This document shows, in pieces, positions 1 to 12,600 of a stretch of DNA of 64,000 bases. The notes beneath the pieces are model-generated. The model was not told the origin of the DNA and did no database searches. It saw only the letters and a list, made by a program, of their open reading frames with translations. Made by a program: the position numbers and the translations under genes. Origin of the DNA: Rallus limicola. Its lineage: Eukaryota > Chordata > Aves > Gruiformes > Rallidae. Numbering within the stretch: position 1 is the first letter of the stretch; each line of letters starts with the position of its first letter. The DNA lies in assembly GCA_022605955.1 (NCBI GenBank), contig JAKCOZ010000008.1:22259083-22323082 (forward strand). Reading direction: 5' to 3'.

Positions 1-3000
1 GACTGTTTGAACTGAGGTGCATGCCTCTCCACATCAGTGAGCTGCACTTTGGAGCCTTCCTGAGCAAGAGATGACTAAATACAACAGACCTCACTGGACT
101 TTTCCTTCTGTTAACTCATCATTTTTAACTCATTAGCATCTGTGGTGATAGGTCATATAGTTTAGCTATAATGTTTGACAAAGAGAGATCTTTAGTTTGA
201 TCAAAACCTGTAACCTGATAATTTAATTTGATGCCCCTGAGCCTAAACATTGTAGGAGAAAAAAACAACCATGAACAATCTTTCCCTACTCCTCCATGCC
301 AGTCCTTCTCCACACTGAAATTGAAAAAATATTTAGTTTTATATATCTTTGAACTACAGAGCACTACCCTGATATCAACAGATGATAGCCTTACATTTCA
401 GAAATATTTTTTTTAATCATTATTTATTATTTTAAATAATTTTCAGTATATGCAGCATGCTCCTGACTACTTGTTTCCATGACAACAGGCACACGTAAAA
501 GTGTATGAAATAATGTAATACAATAAAGACCTCAGTTTCATGAATTATGGAACTCTTAACACTGTGCTTAAGGTTGTCTTACGTGGGCAGTGCATGAGGA
601 AAAGCAGAGGAAATAAACAGCGTTTTACATCTTGTGACCACGTGTACTTTTCAAAAGGCAAGAAGGGAACACAGCTCAATACTACACTTAAGCTCTGTTT
701 ACCCTCAAGGTTTCTCATTTTTTCCCCATTGTTGCTATTCGCAGTGGAACCTGAGTAGCTGGAATAGCACTGGGGAAAAGAGTGGTGCCAGCACAGACCC
801 TCCTGTGACAAGCAAAGAGGAAGGAGTCCAAGAGTCTGGTTACTAGTTTTGGGGGACAATCTGAAAAAATAGTTGAGCATGTGAGTATCATCACACACTT
901 AACATAGACCTGTAGGGCTCTAAAGAATTGTATGTGTTTCATCCTATGTATGGCTGGGACTACGGCTCATAATCCTGACTTTGCAGTGTGATCACATGCC
1001 TTCGGTCCTTGGTAAACCCATGCTACCAGACAGATTGAAACAGCAGTGCCATCAATGCAGAAAACCTTACCTTCTAGCTATACATATTTAAATGCCAATA
1101 TTTCATAAATGCTCCAAAACAGAAAGGCCAGCTTGCCTCTCTGAAATTTAATTACCAAGGAAGACTATACTGTAATTATTATAAACCACCACAAATGATT
1201 TAATTACCAGAACACAGAAGTAACTAAAATAGTTCTAAATTGAAAGATGGCGCCACAGCAGAGAATAGCGTAGCCTAGGAATGCTTTCCCAGTCCTTACA
1301 AAGATTGGAGATAAAACTAATACATAGAATTCAATTTTTCACTGTGCTGCATTTAAGGGTGGGTATAAAACTCTATCAACGTAAAACAGGAACAACAAAT
1401 TCATTTTATATCATACATGTAACATACTCTGAGTATCAAATTCACTTATCCGTCACCTTTCATGATACAACTGTTTACATTATCACATACAGTAGCAGTA
1501 CTAAAAGTTGTTTCCTCTTTTTGGTTCAACTCTTTCCATCATTATTTAAATGCCCGTGTTTTTAAGAGATACACAAAAGCCTCCCTGTGTGCAGGTAGGT
1601 TGTAACTAGCTAGCCATACCTCTGGCTACTGAATTGAGAAATACAGGAATTGTTATTCATGCTACATTCTGAATCAAAGATTGTGTAAAGCAGGTGATAC
1701 ATTACTTTCTGTTGTGCAGCTCTCTTGTGTGCTGTTTGACCTAAAAAAGGGAATCTCTCACAGGGCTATAAATAATTCATCATAGTCATTAAATATTGAT
1801 CTGGCTTATACCACTCACAGCTGCACAATTAGGTTAGCTTTTTAAAAACAGCTCCCTGTATATTACCCATAATAGGACAGTGTTTACATATTCTCTTTGG
1901 AAACTATATTAGCTAAATTTAAAGGTGATGTGTGTTTATGGGACTGCTTGCTAAGTCACAGGACTTGTTCGTTACTGTCTTAGAAGTCAGTAACTCTTGC
2001 TATAAATATCCTGTCCTGGACACAATTCTGCATGTTTTACTGAGGTATCTTGGCTTTCTATATTTGTCTGAAAGGCAACTATTTTTAGGCTTGGAGAGTC
2101 TGCATTTCCATGAGAAGAAACCTGGCACTGCAGGACAACACCTACAGGATAGCATCAATCCTAAATTAATCAGAATTCACTAGTCTTACATTTTTCTGTT
2201 CCAATAATACAGATGCCTACAGATAAACACTAGATCTAGTACATCACAGAAATAATGGATTTCTCTTTTAAATCTAAGCTTCAAGAGAGAACAGAACTGA
2301 GTTGTTACAGTTAAAAACCACACCCATTTCTAACTTCTTAAAGCATAAAACTAATATTGATACAGATATGATTCATTGGTGCATTATTTCAGCTTATCCT
2401 GCCAAGATTCAGTTTGAGTTTAGTGTAGTTATGAAGATGCAAGTGAGGAGAAGCACTGTGATAAATCAGTCTCAATACTTCAGAGAGACATTATCAGATA
2501 CGTAAGAAATGTTTGCACTCACAGTGGACTTTTTTGGTTTATTTTTAAGCCATCAAATTTAAATCATTCACAAAACCCACATCCTCTTTCTTATAGCCTG
2601 GAAGTACAGTGCATATTCCAAAAAAAAGGAATAATAGTAGATACCCCTTGATTAATTATAATTAATAATGAATTCTGATTCAATTTCCTGTTACAGAAAC
2701 TCTATTAAATTAAGCTTCCTTGTGCTCTTCCCCAGTTAAAAATCTACCCATTGCCAGGAAAAAAGGGCCCATTTTACACTGTGTGCCAATTCAGATTTTC
2801 ATTTAATGTACATTTTAAACTGGAATAAAAAGAAGACTGTATCTTGATCTTATATTTTAACTTTTCTCAGAGATCTTGTATCAGGAAATGCAATACTAAA
2901 GACCAAATAAGAATGAAATGAGTGACTAAATAGATGGAAGATTACAGAGGAAACATTCCTATGCAATTTTAAAAATGCCAAACAATGCTGAAGACAGTAA

Positions 3001-6000
3001 CGTCCTGCTGAAATCAATGTCAAGCCTCCCGTTACCTTCCCCCATGACAGATTATCACCTACAGAGACTGAGGGATTTGCTCAGGCTCTGAATTCAGACC
3101 TCTGCCATTCCACATGTGTCTAACTGGGGAGCTCAGTGCCCTCTCTTCTTGTTCAACAAGCTCACTGGGTTAAGGGCATGGATTTTCCACTCTGCCTGGG
3201 CGTGGGTAGCAGAGTGAGCCAGTGGTTCCATCACAGTCTGCAGAGCTGCACCCGCCTACACTGTGTCTGAGCCTCATGCTGGCCTCCTGAGAACTGTCTG
3301 CTGCTAGCGTAAGTGCTAATGAATCCAAACAGCTTTAATGCAAATAATGAAAAGGACTGGTGGCATGAATTTTTACAGTAGTGATTAACATAATTAGACT
3401 CTTCTGAAAAAAACCCCACATCCATTCATTAATAGAATGTTTCCCAATCATGTAAGCATTTTAAAACTTGGCTTTCAGTATTTTATCAGTGAAAGCTATA
3501 TTCTAGTAATACTAGATGTGTGATAAAAAAATGGAAAAACCCTGATTCAATGTGAATCTACATTGCTGCTTTGGTTTTAGACAGTTGCAGGAATCAGATA
3601 TGGAATAGTTCAATTGCATGACATAGTCCATTGTCATACACTTATGTGTTGTTGTTCCATACCATGAAATTCCCTCCATTCTCCAGCTCCACAAGTGGTG
3701 CTCTGTGCTTTTTCCCATCCTAGCATCAGAAGAAAGGTATTTAATGTCTGAAGGGTTTCTTACTCAGCTAAGGGTTTCGTTCTGTTAATTCTAAAATGGG
3801 ATTAGTAGCTACAGAAATGAATGTTACTTACTTTACAGAACCTTCTCACAATGACTACGTTTCATTCTTAAAAAGATACCACAGTTACTTGTGCATGTGT
3901 ACACTTATGAATGTATCCAGTAAAACTATGAAATTATTGACAAAAGTTCAAGTAAAAATAAATCAACTTTTTCTAGGCTTTCTATGATGCAATAAAACTA
4001 CTTCACTGTTAAAAGTCAGAGGAAAGAATAAACTTCATGTACCTTTGCAATTTTTCACTCTGTACCAGAATATTCCTGAAATCTTAGGCAAACAAAAATA
4101 ACTGGAGAAGCTTTTTATTAAGACTGTAAAGAAGTAAGCAGACAAAAGATGGAAACAAACAACTTGGAAGTAAGAGGAAGAATATATAATTATTTCCAAG
4201 CTGTTGGCATCCAGCTACAGTATGTTTGGGTAATATGTTGAATAGTTAGTCAGCTCAAATGTATTGTCACTCCAAAGTCATCAATTACAGTTAGGTCCCA
4301 TGTCAGTCAAGAGCCAGCAATGAACTACTGACATTACTCACATTTAGATGTTTCTGTCATGCGTGTTTGTTCCTGTTCTGACTGAACCAGAACATTGGGT
4401 AAATCGTAACACACATTTCCTCTGACATCTGCCAATAAATCACCAAAGGGAGAGGGGAGTTTTAGCCCTACACACCCCCAGAGGGAGGAGTTGTTTATTA
4501 GCCAGTCAAGTCTAGAAGATGACCCTAATATAACATAGGGCTTATACAAAATATAACAATATAATGAACAGAGAAAGGAGCAATGATTTCAGGGTAGGAT
4601 GCCCCAGGAGACCTCTCAGCAGGGAGACCGGCTGCCAGAGCTCTGCAAGGGGGGAGATGGGAGCAATTTCATCCCATGGATGGATGGTCCTCTCTGGGGA
4701 TGAGCTGTCTGTTGAAGGCCCACTGCTCCTCTCTGGGTTTTGGTTGGTTTGTTTACAACCAGTGGTGTAAGGCATTAACAAAGGCTGCCTGGCACTCATT
4801 TTGTCAGGAATTGAAAGCATGACAACTGGATTCAGGAAAGGGAAATTTTTTTTCTGAAAAAGCATCTCAGCTCAGTTTAAGCACAGCTTGGTTATATTCC
4901 TCATTTTCTCATCTACGTTCCTTATAAAATTTTATCTATCTGGGTTAGTAATGAATAAATGCTTTTCATTTCCCTTTACCTTATCATTAACCATTAAACA
5001 GATAGTTACATCCCTTCAAGGTAAATGGATAATGACAAGACATTCCTTACTTGGAGACTGGCAAATCTATTAATGAAGACACCTGGGAAAAGAAGTGGAA
5101 TAGCTCCTTATCACACTAGTGTCTAAATCCAAAGGAATAACACAGCAGGTTTTTATTACAACTGTGCAAATCATAATGGAGAATTGTCTTTCAATGGCTG
5201 ACAGCAACAAAGTAGTTTAGCCCTCTGGTATGTAGAAAGGTGATGTTTGAATTGTGACAGACACAGAAGCTATATTGCAGGTGCTTATTCTAAGGTAAAC
5301 TAAGATACACACCAAAATATATTAAAGTAAAATTACAGGCTCTTTATTATCCCTTTCTTTTCCCTCTCTCAGCGCTCGGTCTTCTTTTTTGCCAAATGTA
5401 AGATACAACTTCTTAAGCCACAGAAATGTTTTCTGTTGGCTACAGTGTTAGAATTATCTTCAAGCATGTTTGATCCAACAATAATTCAGCAATCTTATCG
5501 TACAAAAGGGCAGGTAACTGCACCAATAACAATGGAGGGAGAATATTACACCCTTATCACCAGGTATTGATACAGAGTTCTAAGGCACAGCCATCATCTG
5601 GGCAACAATCTATAGTCTAATTAACTATCAATAGCTGCCTCTAAGTTTCCCACAGATTGCCCCTTCTTCCACAACTATTTCCATGGTGTAGAGATCAGGT
5701 TGTATCCATCCCACCATCAGACAGCTATTTTTCAGCCAGACCGGTGCCAGGGAGCCCCAGCAGGGAATGCCAGTGGTGCAGTCAGTCGCAACAGTCCTGA
5801 TTTCCTTCCCAGACCTTGCCACAGTCTCTGATGTACCTTGAGTACAGAAGACCAACACTGACACCTACCACGTGAGCCTCCCAAACAGCTTTGAGGAGCC
5901 CTTTACACCACTGACTCCTCAATAGCCAAGCAAAGTGCTACCAAATATCTGTTGCATTTCCTCTGACAAATCCTATCACAAAAGCAGCTCTGGAGTGTTG

Positions 6001-6614
6001 GCAGTGATGACGAAGCAAGGGTAAGTTCTCCCTACTCTCTACTGCTTGGCCAGACAGGATTCAGTGACAGCACAAAAGTATTCATAGCAATGCTGTCTTC
6101 AGCACACATCACTTTACAGTTCTGCCCAGGGTGCTTACAGAAGTTAGAAGAGGATTTCTCACCTTCATGTCCAGCCTTCTGAGCCCACGCAGAGTCTTGA
6201 TAGTGAGTGCTCTGCTTTTTTAGAAACACAGGAGAACTTCCACACCATATACACATAAAGTCTTAAGTTGCACTCATCTTCACTTGTCTCTTACTCATCT
6301 CCCATACTGCTATGACTTCCCTATGATGGTTCTCGCTGAGGCAGCCACCAAACCCACTCTGACGTGCAGTTCTAGCAGCTAGTGCTGGGACAATGGTATT
6401 TTGTCTCTGTGGACCCATCACCGCAGCTGTCAATCCTTTGAAAGATTTGTTCTCCTTACCTGCCTAACCGCCTAACATGTAATAACACATCCTTTGTAGA
6501 TCACTATTAATGATGATTTTCTGCTTTTGATGTAAAACTGTTCTCTCAGATAATTTACATCCACTTTAATTTACAATTACATTTTCAGAAATGGCTAAAA
6601 ACTTAAATCCTTAC
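1..6614 (-). other. PDE11A intron (3' part cut by the window edge)
   Basis: AT-rich non-coding sequence downstream of the 17-codon exon. All open frames are short and resemble nothing I know. I searched the minus strand for the first catalytic-domain exon and did not find it. A stretch near 3000-3300 is richer in G+C and includes a phrase (around 3006-3030) reminiscent of old amniote interspersed repeats, which I cannot name. A YY1-like motif lies at 1244-1252. Confidence 0.8.
1244..1252 (+). promoter_or_regulatory. YY1-like motif
   Basis: AAGATGGCG at this position is the core of the YY1 consensus AAGATGGCGGC, and the next bases (CC) differ by one. It contains one of few CpGs in its neighbourhood and ends in GGCGCC. 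It is a single intronic motif with no exon or CpG island beside it, so function is only a guess. Confidence 0.2.
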
Positions 6615-6665
6615 CTTAAATTTATCAACTTCTGCCTTTGAACATGTTGCATGATAAGATAACAC
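6615..6665 (-). CDS. PDE11A: PDE11A exon: linker to the catalytic domain
   Basis: Only 51 bp and 17 codons, [17 protein letters not shown], phase 0 at both ends. It lies between the GAF-B helix and the catalytic domain. Acceptor TTTTGTTCTGGGACAG; donor AAG|GTAAGG. It is the most 3' exon of the gene in the window. The next exon, expected to begin AANIPLVSELA, was not found between 1 and 6614. Confidence 0.95.
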
Positions 6666-9600
6666 CTGTCCCAGAACAAAAGATAAAAAAACATTTTAGT
6701 AGACTTGACAAGTAGAAATAATAGGGTTCTCTACTGCAGTCTAATCAATGATGTTTAAAACAAATTTAATTAATATTTATGCATGGTAATTCAGTTCTGA
6801 ATGTCAGCATATAATAACTAATTGGAGGTTATCAGATATACACTTGGCATTTATGTTGCAGGGAATTTTACAGGGAATCATGGACAGTAAGTAATTTAAT
6901 ATTATAAGCATTCCTACATTGTTCTCCCAGACTTCTACAATTAAAAAAAAGTTTAATGTAAAAACAACAGTAGATTTATAGACTTTAAATAATGCCTTTT
7001 GCTATACTGTAAAGCTTTAATGCCTTTGCTAGTGGCACATCACTGCATGCAAATTAGCACCTCTATGCTATGCCTGACATGCTCTTCAACACCATTGAGG
7101 AGATGAAAACATCAGATATAATGCACGAAGGTACTGCACACCTCTGCCTGTTACCTGTAGGCATGCATACATTTACATGATGTACATCACACCCTCATGT
7201 GATTATACTAACACTGAACAAGCACTCGCAGGTTCAAGAGCCATCCTGTATGTCAGACCCACCAAGGTCTTACTGCGGCACCAGGCTACGAGGGAGCTCA
7301 CAAGCCAGAGCACTCCTAGCAAGGGCAGGTCCCTTCTCACCACACAGCAACACCCCATCTGCTTATGTGCTAAAACTTTGATATATATTTCTCATTTTGA
7401 AATGGTTTTAATCTGTGAATGTCTCTGTTATTCATTTCAATACCTAAACTCTATCTCAAATGCCCTTGGCTTGCAATACCTTGTAGCAATAAGTCCCAAG
7501 ATGTATTTACTCATATCAATTTTAGAGGTGTCATCTTTTACAGTAACAGGAAATCATTCCTGCACTATAAAAGAATAAATAACAAACACCAATTTACTTG
7601 TTCTGTCCCATGTTTTACTTTTTATAACTATACATCATCTCCTTCCTCAAATAGTATCGATTTTTCTGTCCAACCATGTCATAGATTCTCTCAAAAATCT
7701 GTAAGATTAGTAAAATTATGTTTTCTGCTATGACAGATTACACTCAATACCAAAATTCTCATCAAGCTGCTCCTGTATCTGCATTCATTATATCCTTCAA
7801 GATTTTTAGAGTCTTCCTTAGTATTGATTATTCTAATCTTTTAACCATTTGCAAATTTTGCGTCCTCAGTATATAAAATAGTATTTATCCTGGTTTTGAC
7901 CATACAGCATCCTACTGTCAACCTTTCTCCATTATTTATTTACATTTTAGTCTTCTGTTTATTAGCCAATCTTATGAGAATACTATACAAAAACCAGCAT
8001 CTGTATATCTGGATAAGAATTTTATTATGCTATGTATCAAATTGATTTATTTTACATCTGATATCAATGTCATTTTCAAATGCCACTCATTGCCATCCCA
8101 GCTAAATACATAAATACTAATAAAGTATTCTATCACTGAGCATTCAGAGCCCTTCAGCATATACCATTCTTTTGTTCAATACTTTTCTGCTGTATCTTCA
8201 ATCAGTTTATACAAATAATATCATGAGTTGTAGCTCATTTATAGAAAGAATTACTCTCCACTGAAGCATAGCGGCCATTTATCAAACCCATAATCTACAT
8301 TCAAGCTATATGGCTATTAGTCTTTTTTAGATCAAAAGAAAAGCAGCTGTTATTTTAAACAAAAAAAATTTAATTTTCCTTGATTTCATTAGCAAATAAC
8401 AAGCTTCTGTGTTAACTTTCATCCCTCTGTATATGACTGTGATATCTGAAATTGCCTGTTCTTCTTGCCAAAAGTAGCATTCATTCTAAGGTGTAACACT
8501 TCAAAAATACTTGGGATATGTGAGTGCTTATAGTAATTCATGACTATAATATTTAAAGAATAAGAAATCTTGCAGTAGGCCTGAAATGACAAGTTTTTAA
8601 CTTCTCCCCCCTGAGCACAGGAATAATAAAAAGTCATCCCTTAGGCTTAGAATGTTTTCTAACACAAGCAGTCCTGCTGGCTTCAGAATGCCTTAGGATG
8701 CCTATGTGCTTTACAGGATAGATCCCCAATATGTACATGGACATTGCTATCTTCACAGCAATCCTGATTGGTTTGATTTTTGTTTTAATACAGGGAAATT
8801 TATATCTCAATCAGGCCAATGCTTTTTTTTCTTTTTTATGGTCCTTATTGTAGTCTTGAGTACTGCATAAACTCAAAGGATTTACGCAGTTAAGAAGCAC
8901 ACATCGGGGATAGCTACATAATTTTCTTCTCTTACCACATGTGAAATATAAACCAGAACTGAAATCTTAGCAACATCATCCTTTCATCAGAGGAATATTT
9001 TAGGATTAGTCTTGCATTATGGTTTTTAAAGATCTTAATTTTCATTCAATCCAAACCATTCTGAATTATTGTTTTAGTAGGAATAACAGAAATTTGCAAA
9101 CCTATCCTCAAAAAACCAACCTTTGTTCTCACCAAGATTATTTTTAATATGGTGTTTTAAAATCTCCAAAATATTATGTAGAGAATAGTGCTTTATTGTT
9201 GAATCACCTTATAGAAGTTTGAATAATGATGATAATCATATTTTTAAAATATTTTGGTTTAGAGTTTCATTTACAAGAGCTGGTAGATATCGTTCTCCAT
9301 GAATGGGGTGTGTGTGTGCATGCACAGGAAGAGAAGTTCCTATAAAGGCAACAGACAAAAAAAACCAAACCCAACATGCCATCCATTTAGCCACTCTATA
9401 TGTATTCTATAGAAAGACATGAGGGGTTGGAGTGCTAGGACGTTGCATTATGTATTGGCCTTGACACACAGCAGAGCTCTGAGCTGCCAGCCATCCTGCT
9501 CTGACTATGTTCTAGCAAGACATATATCTGATAAGGGCTCAGCAGATGTTGCTTTGGTACTAAAACACCCCTGTGGTGATGATCACTTTTTTCAAAGTTG

Positions 9601-12600
9601 TCCTATTCACAGTGTGTTTCACTTTAACACTTTTACAACACTAAAAAACCAAGCTATCCAAAATACCAAATTCTAAGGAATTTTCAGTTACTGATGGGCA
9701 AAAAAATACAAATAACATCTAGGTTATTTCCCAGAATTACATCTGTAAGAAATTAGATTCTCCATCATCACTGGCGTCTCTTCTAATGTAAAAAACATAG
9801 GCAACAAATGAGATATCTATATTCAAAATTTCTTAGACTGTTCATGAGCTCCACAGCTAAGCACACCCTGATAAAGTTTCCCTTCAGCATTACCTTAATA
9901 AGACAACACTCTAAGGTGCAGAGATATAGATACAGAAAATGATGCTAATTACAATAAATTCAGAAGCAATATGTTCCTTTACATGAGACACTTGTAAGCA
10001 AGAAAAGGTTTCGTTAGAGGTACACATACATCAAGAGCCACAGACTGTTTTGCCCAAGATTTCTTCACTTGGTCATACATAATTGTGTTGTTGATGCCCA
10101 GGCCACAAAAAATAACAAAAGCCTAGAATATAAAAAAAAAAAAGAAAATTAAGTAAATTACAATTAATTTATAAAACAAACACAAAGATGAATGCTGGCT
10201 TAATTGTGAATAGGAATTGCATGGAAATATTGGGAATAATCATGCTTAAACAGGTTATCTTGAGAATGCAGGTAACTCACTGGCCTCAACAAGATGAGAA
10301 GATCAGATGCAAGAAAATGGTTTTAATTAGGACACAACCTTATTAAGTGAGGAGTTCTGAGAATTAATGTCCTCCCTAGAGCAGCCGAAGCAACATTACC
10401 CCGAAATACCAAATACTCCTGAAAAACTGTTATTGCTATAAAATCAAATGCATCTTACTTCAAACAGTCGCTGATCAGCATCGTCAAAAGGTTTCCCATC
10501 AAGCCTGTTCAACACTTGGGCTACCCCTTTAGAAAGAATTAATATGAATTATAATCTTCATTCATTAATTCGCAGTGCAAAGTTGGTAAGATTTAAAATG
10601 CATCTTTCAAACCAAAAAGCCAAACTGCAAATATTAATTCTGAAAAATGACCAAACCGATATAAAGACGTTAAAGTCTCTTTATTTTGATACTAGGACTA
10701 AGCGTATTACTTTCAACTGTTATTCTTTACTCTCCAAGTATAACATTGCAAATCTAAAAGTCACTTGCAGAACTTTTCACTAAAGGTTTAAAGTTCACTT
10801 TGGGAAAGATCTTGAGCATTTTGCCAATAGCAATCATGGAAGTTGTCTTATCAATTTGACATTAGTAATATAATTTGCTCAGTCAGTACTTTCATTCCTA
10901 AAATCCTAGTTGGTTTAGCATTACCTGGGTATTCAAGTGCTTTTTTTCTCAGGACTGGTCCATAAATTTATCAAACCAATGAAAAAAAAAGGAAAAGTAA
11001 CTTTCTTAAACTGCTTGAAAAAATGTTCAAAGCTCTTGGCTCTAGCTGAACTAATACTGAGTTCTACTGCAACAAACCATTCCTATTTCATTTAGCTGCA
11101 TTATGCCCTTAGAAAAATACTGTAAGTGCTATCAGCTGTCAAGGGTTCAGTTTCTTTCTACTCCTTTAAGGTAATACCTACTTCACAGCAAATTATGAGC
11201 CCTATCTTTAAAAGGCTTAATTCCCACATCACCTTTGTTGAATAAACTTAAAGATCCTGGTCCTGCATGGCACCAAGAACCTTCCGCAACACATTAGTGA
11301 TCTTGGCTCTTAGTGACGGCCACAACACACAGGGATCTAAGTCCTGCCCCATTAGATTAAATTGCTATCACTTTAACTTGAATTCTTTTGTGGAAAGTTA
11401 GAGGAATCTGGCACTATTATTTACAAATGGCACTCCTTTTTGTTCCAAACCCAGGTAATAATGCAGGGCCAATTGCAGGCCTATCAGAGCTGAGAAGCAT
11501 CCGATCAAACAAACAATAAAACCCTGTCACGTCCTGATCCAGCACACACCACTGCCGCAGGCAACTCTGACAGCTGCACAGCCTCTCTGGTAAGTCTTCC
11601 TTGGCTGTGTAGTTTATCATTAAAGAGGGAAATGACCACTTTGCTGGACTTCAGAAACAGGTGTCTGAGTTGTCTACAAAAAAAGGGGACTCAGGATCAA
11701 AGCATATCAAACATTTTTCACTAATATTGTTAGAATTCCTGTTTTCATCTCATTAGCCTTCAAGTGTCAATACAATATAACAGTGATATAGTGGGAAAGC
11801 TGAAAAAGTCCATACAGTATCCAAGTCAAAACATCCCTTCTTGGATACTTAGCATGCATCCTAGGTACCGTAACTTCTTAACAATATTCAGCTGGGAAAA
11901 AGAAGAAAAAGGAACATAGAATTAAAAAAAATACAGAATTAAATTTCCATTAGCACAAAAATGGTGCAGCTGTAAGGAAGGTCTTACCAATTATTTGGTG
12001 GTTGCTATTCCATATAGGAACACATAGTACAGACCTTATGTGAAAGCCGGAAATCTGGTCAGCCTAAAACGTAGCAATGAGAGCTTCCATTAGTGGTAGG
12101 TACCATTTGCAGTCTTCTACATTCTAGTAATTGAAACATCAAGGACTAATCTTACATTTACAAATTTCATTCCGTATAGATCAGTTCTCAGAAAAAAGAA
12201 ATCCTGCTGAAAGCTCATTCACAGTAAGATTAACCAAAAGTCACAAGAATTATTCTAAAAACTGTCAACCCTTTCCCACTGCAAAACATTGCCAACTTTG
12301 CCATAGAAAGCTTACACTACTTGACTTCGCAGTTTGTCTTTAATTCCAAATCAATCAAGACAATATCCAGACAATTCCTGCACTACTTACACTGGTGGAT
12401 TAGTAGAGACAACCTCTGTTTATTCTTTAGGGTCATTGCTGCAAAATCTAAAGAAAATATTTTTTCAAAAAAGATTAGGGGAAAAAGAATGGAACAAGCC
12501 CACTCAAGAGATCAGGAGATGTTCTCTTACTAAAACTTCCAGTGCTATGGGCAGTTTGTAATAGCAGAAAAGACCAGCAGTAATTCATATACTGGAGGCA

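Noticed and set aside
7177..7578. Plus-strand open frame of 133 codons in a PDE11A intron
   Set aside because: No domain or family resemblance, opposite to the gene, and it borders a probable repeat relic. Its length is within what AT-rich sequence yields by chance.
10123..10458. Intron of 336 bp, a multiple of three, as a possible retained coding segment
   Set aside because: The frame reaches TGA at the fifth intronic codon.
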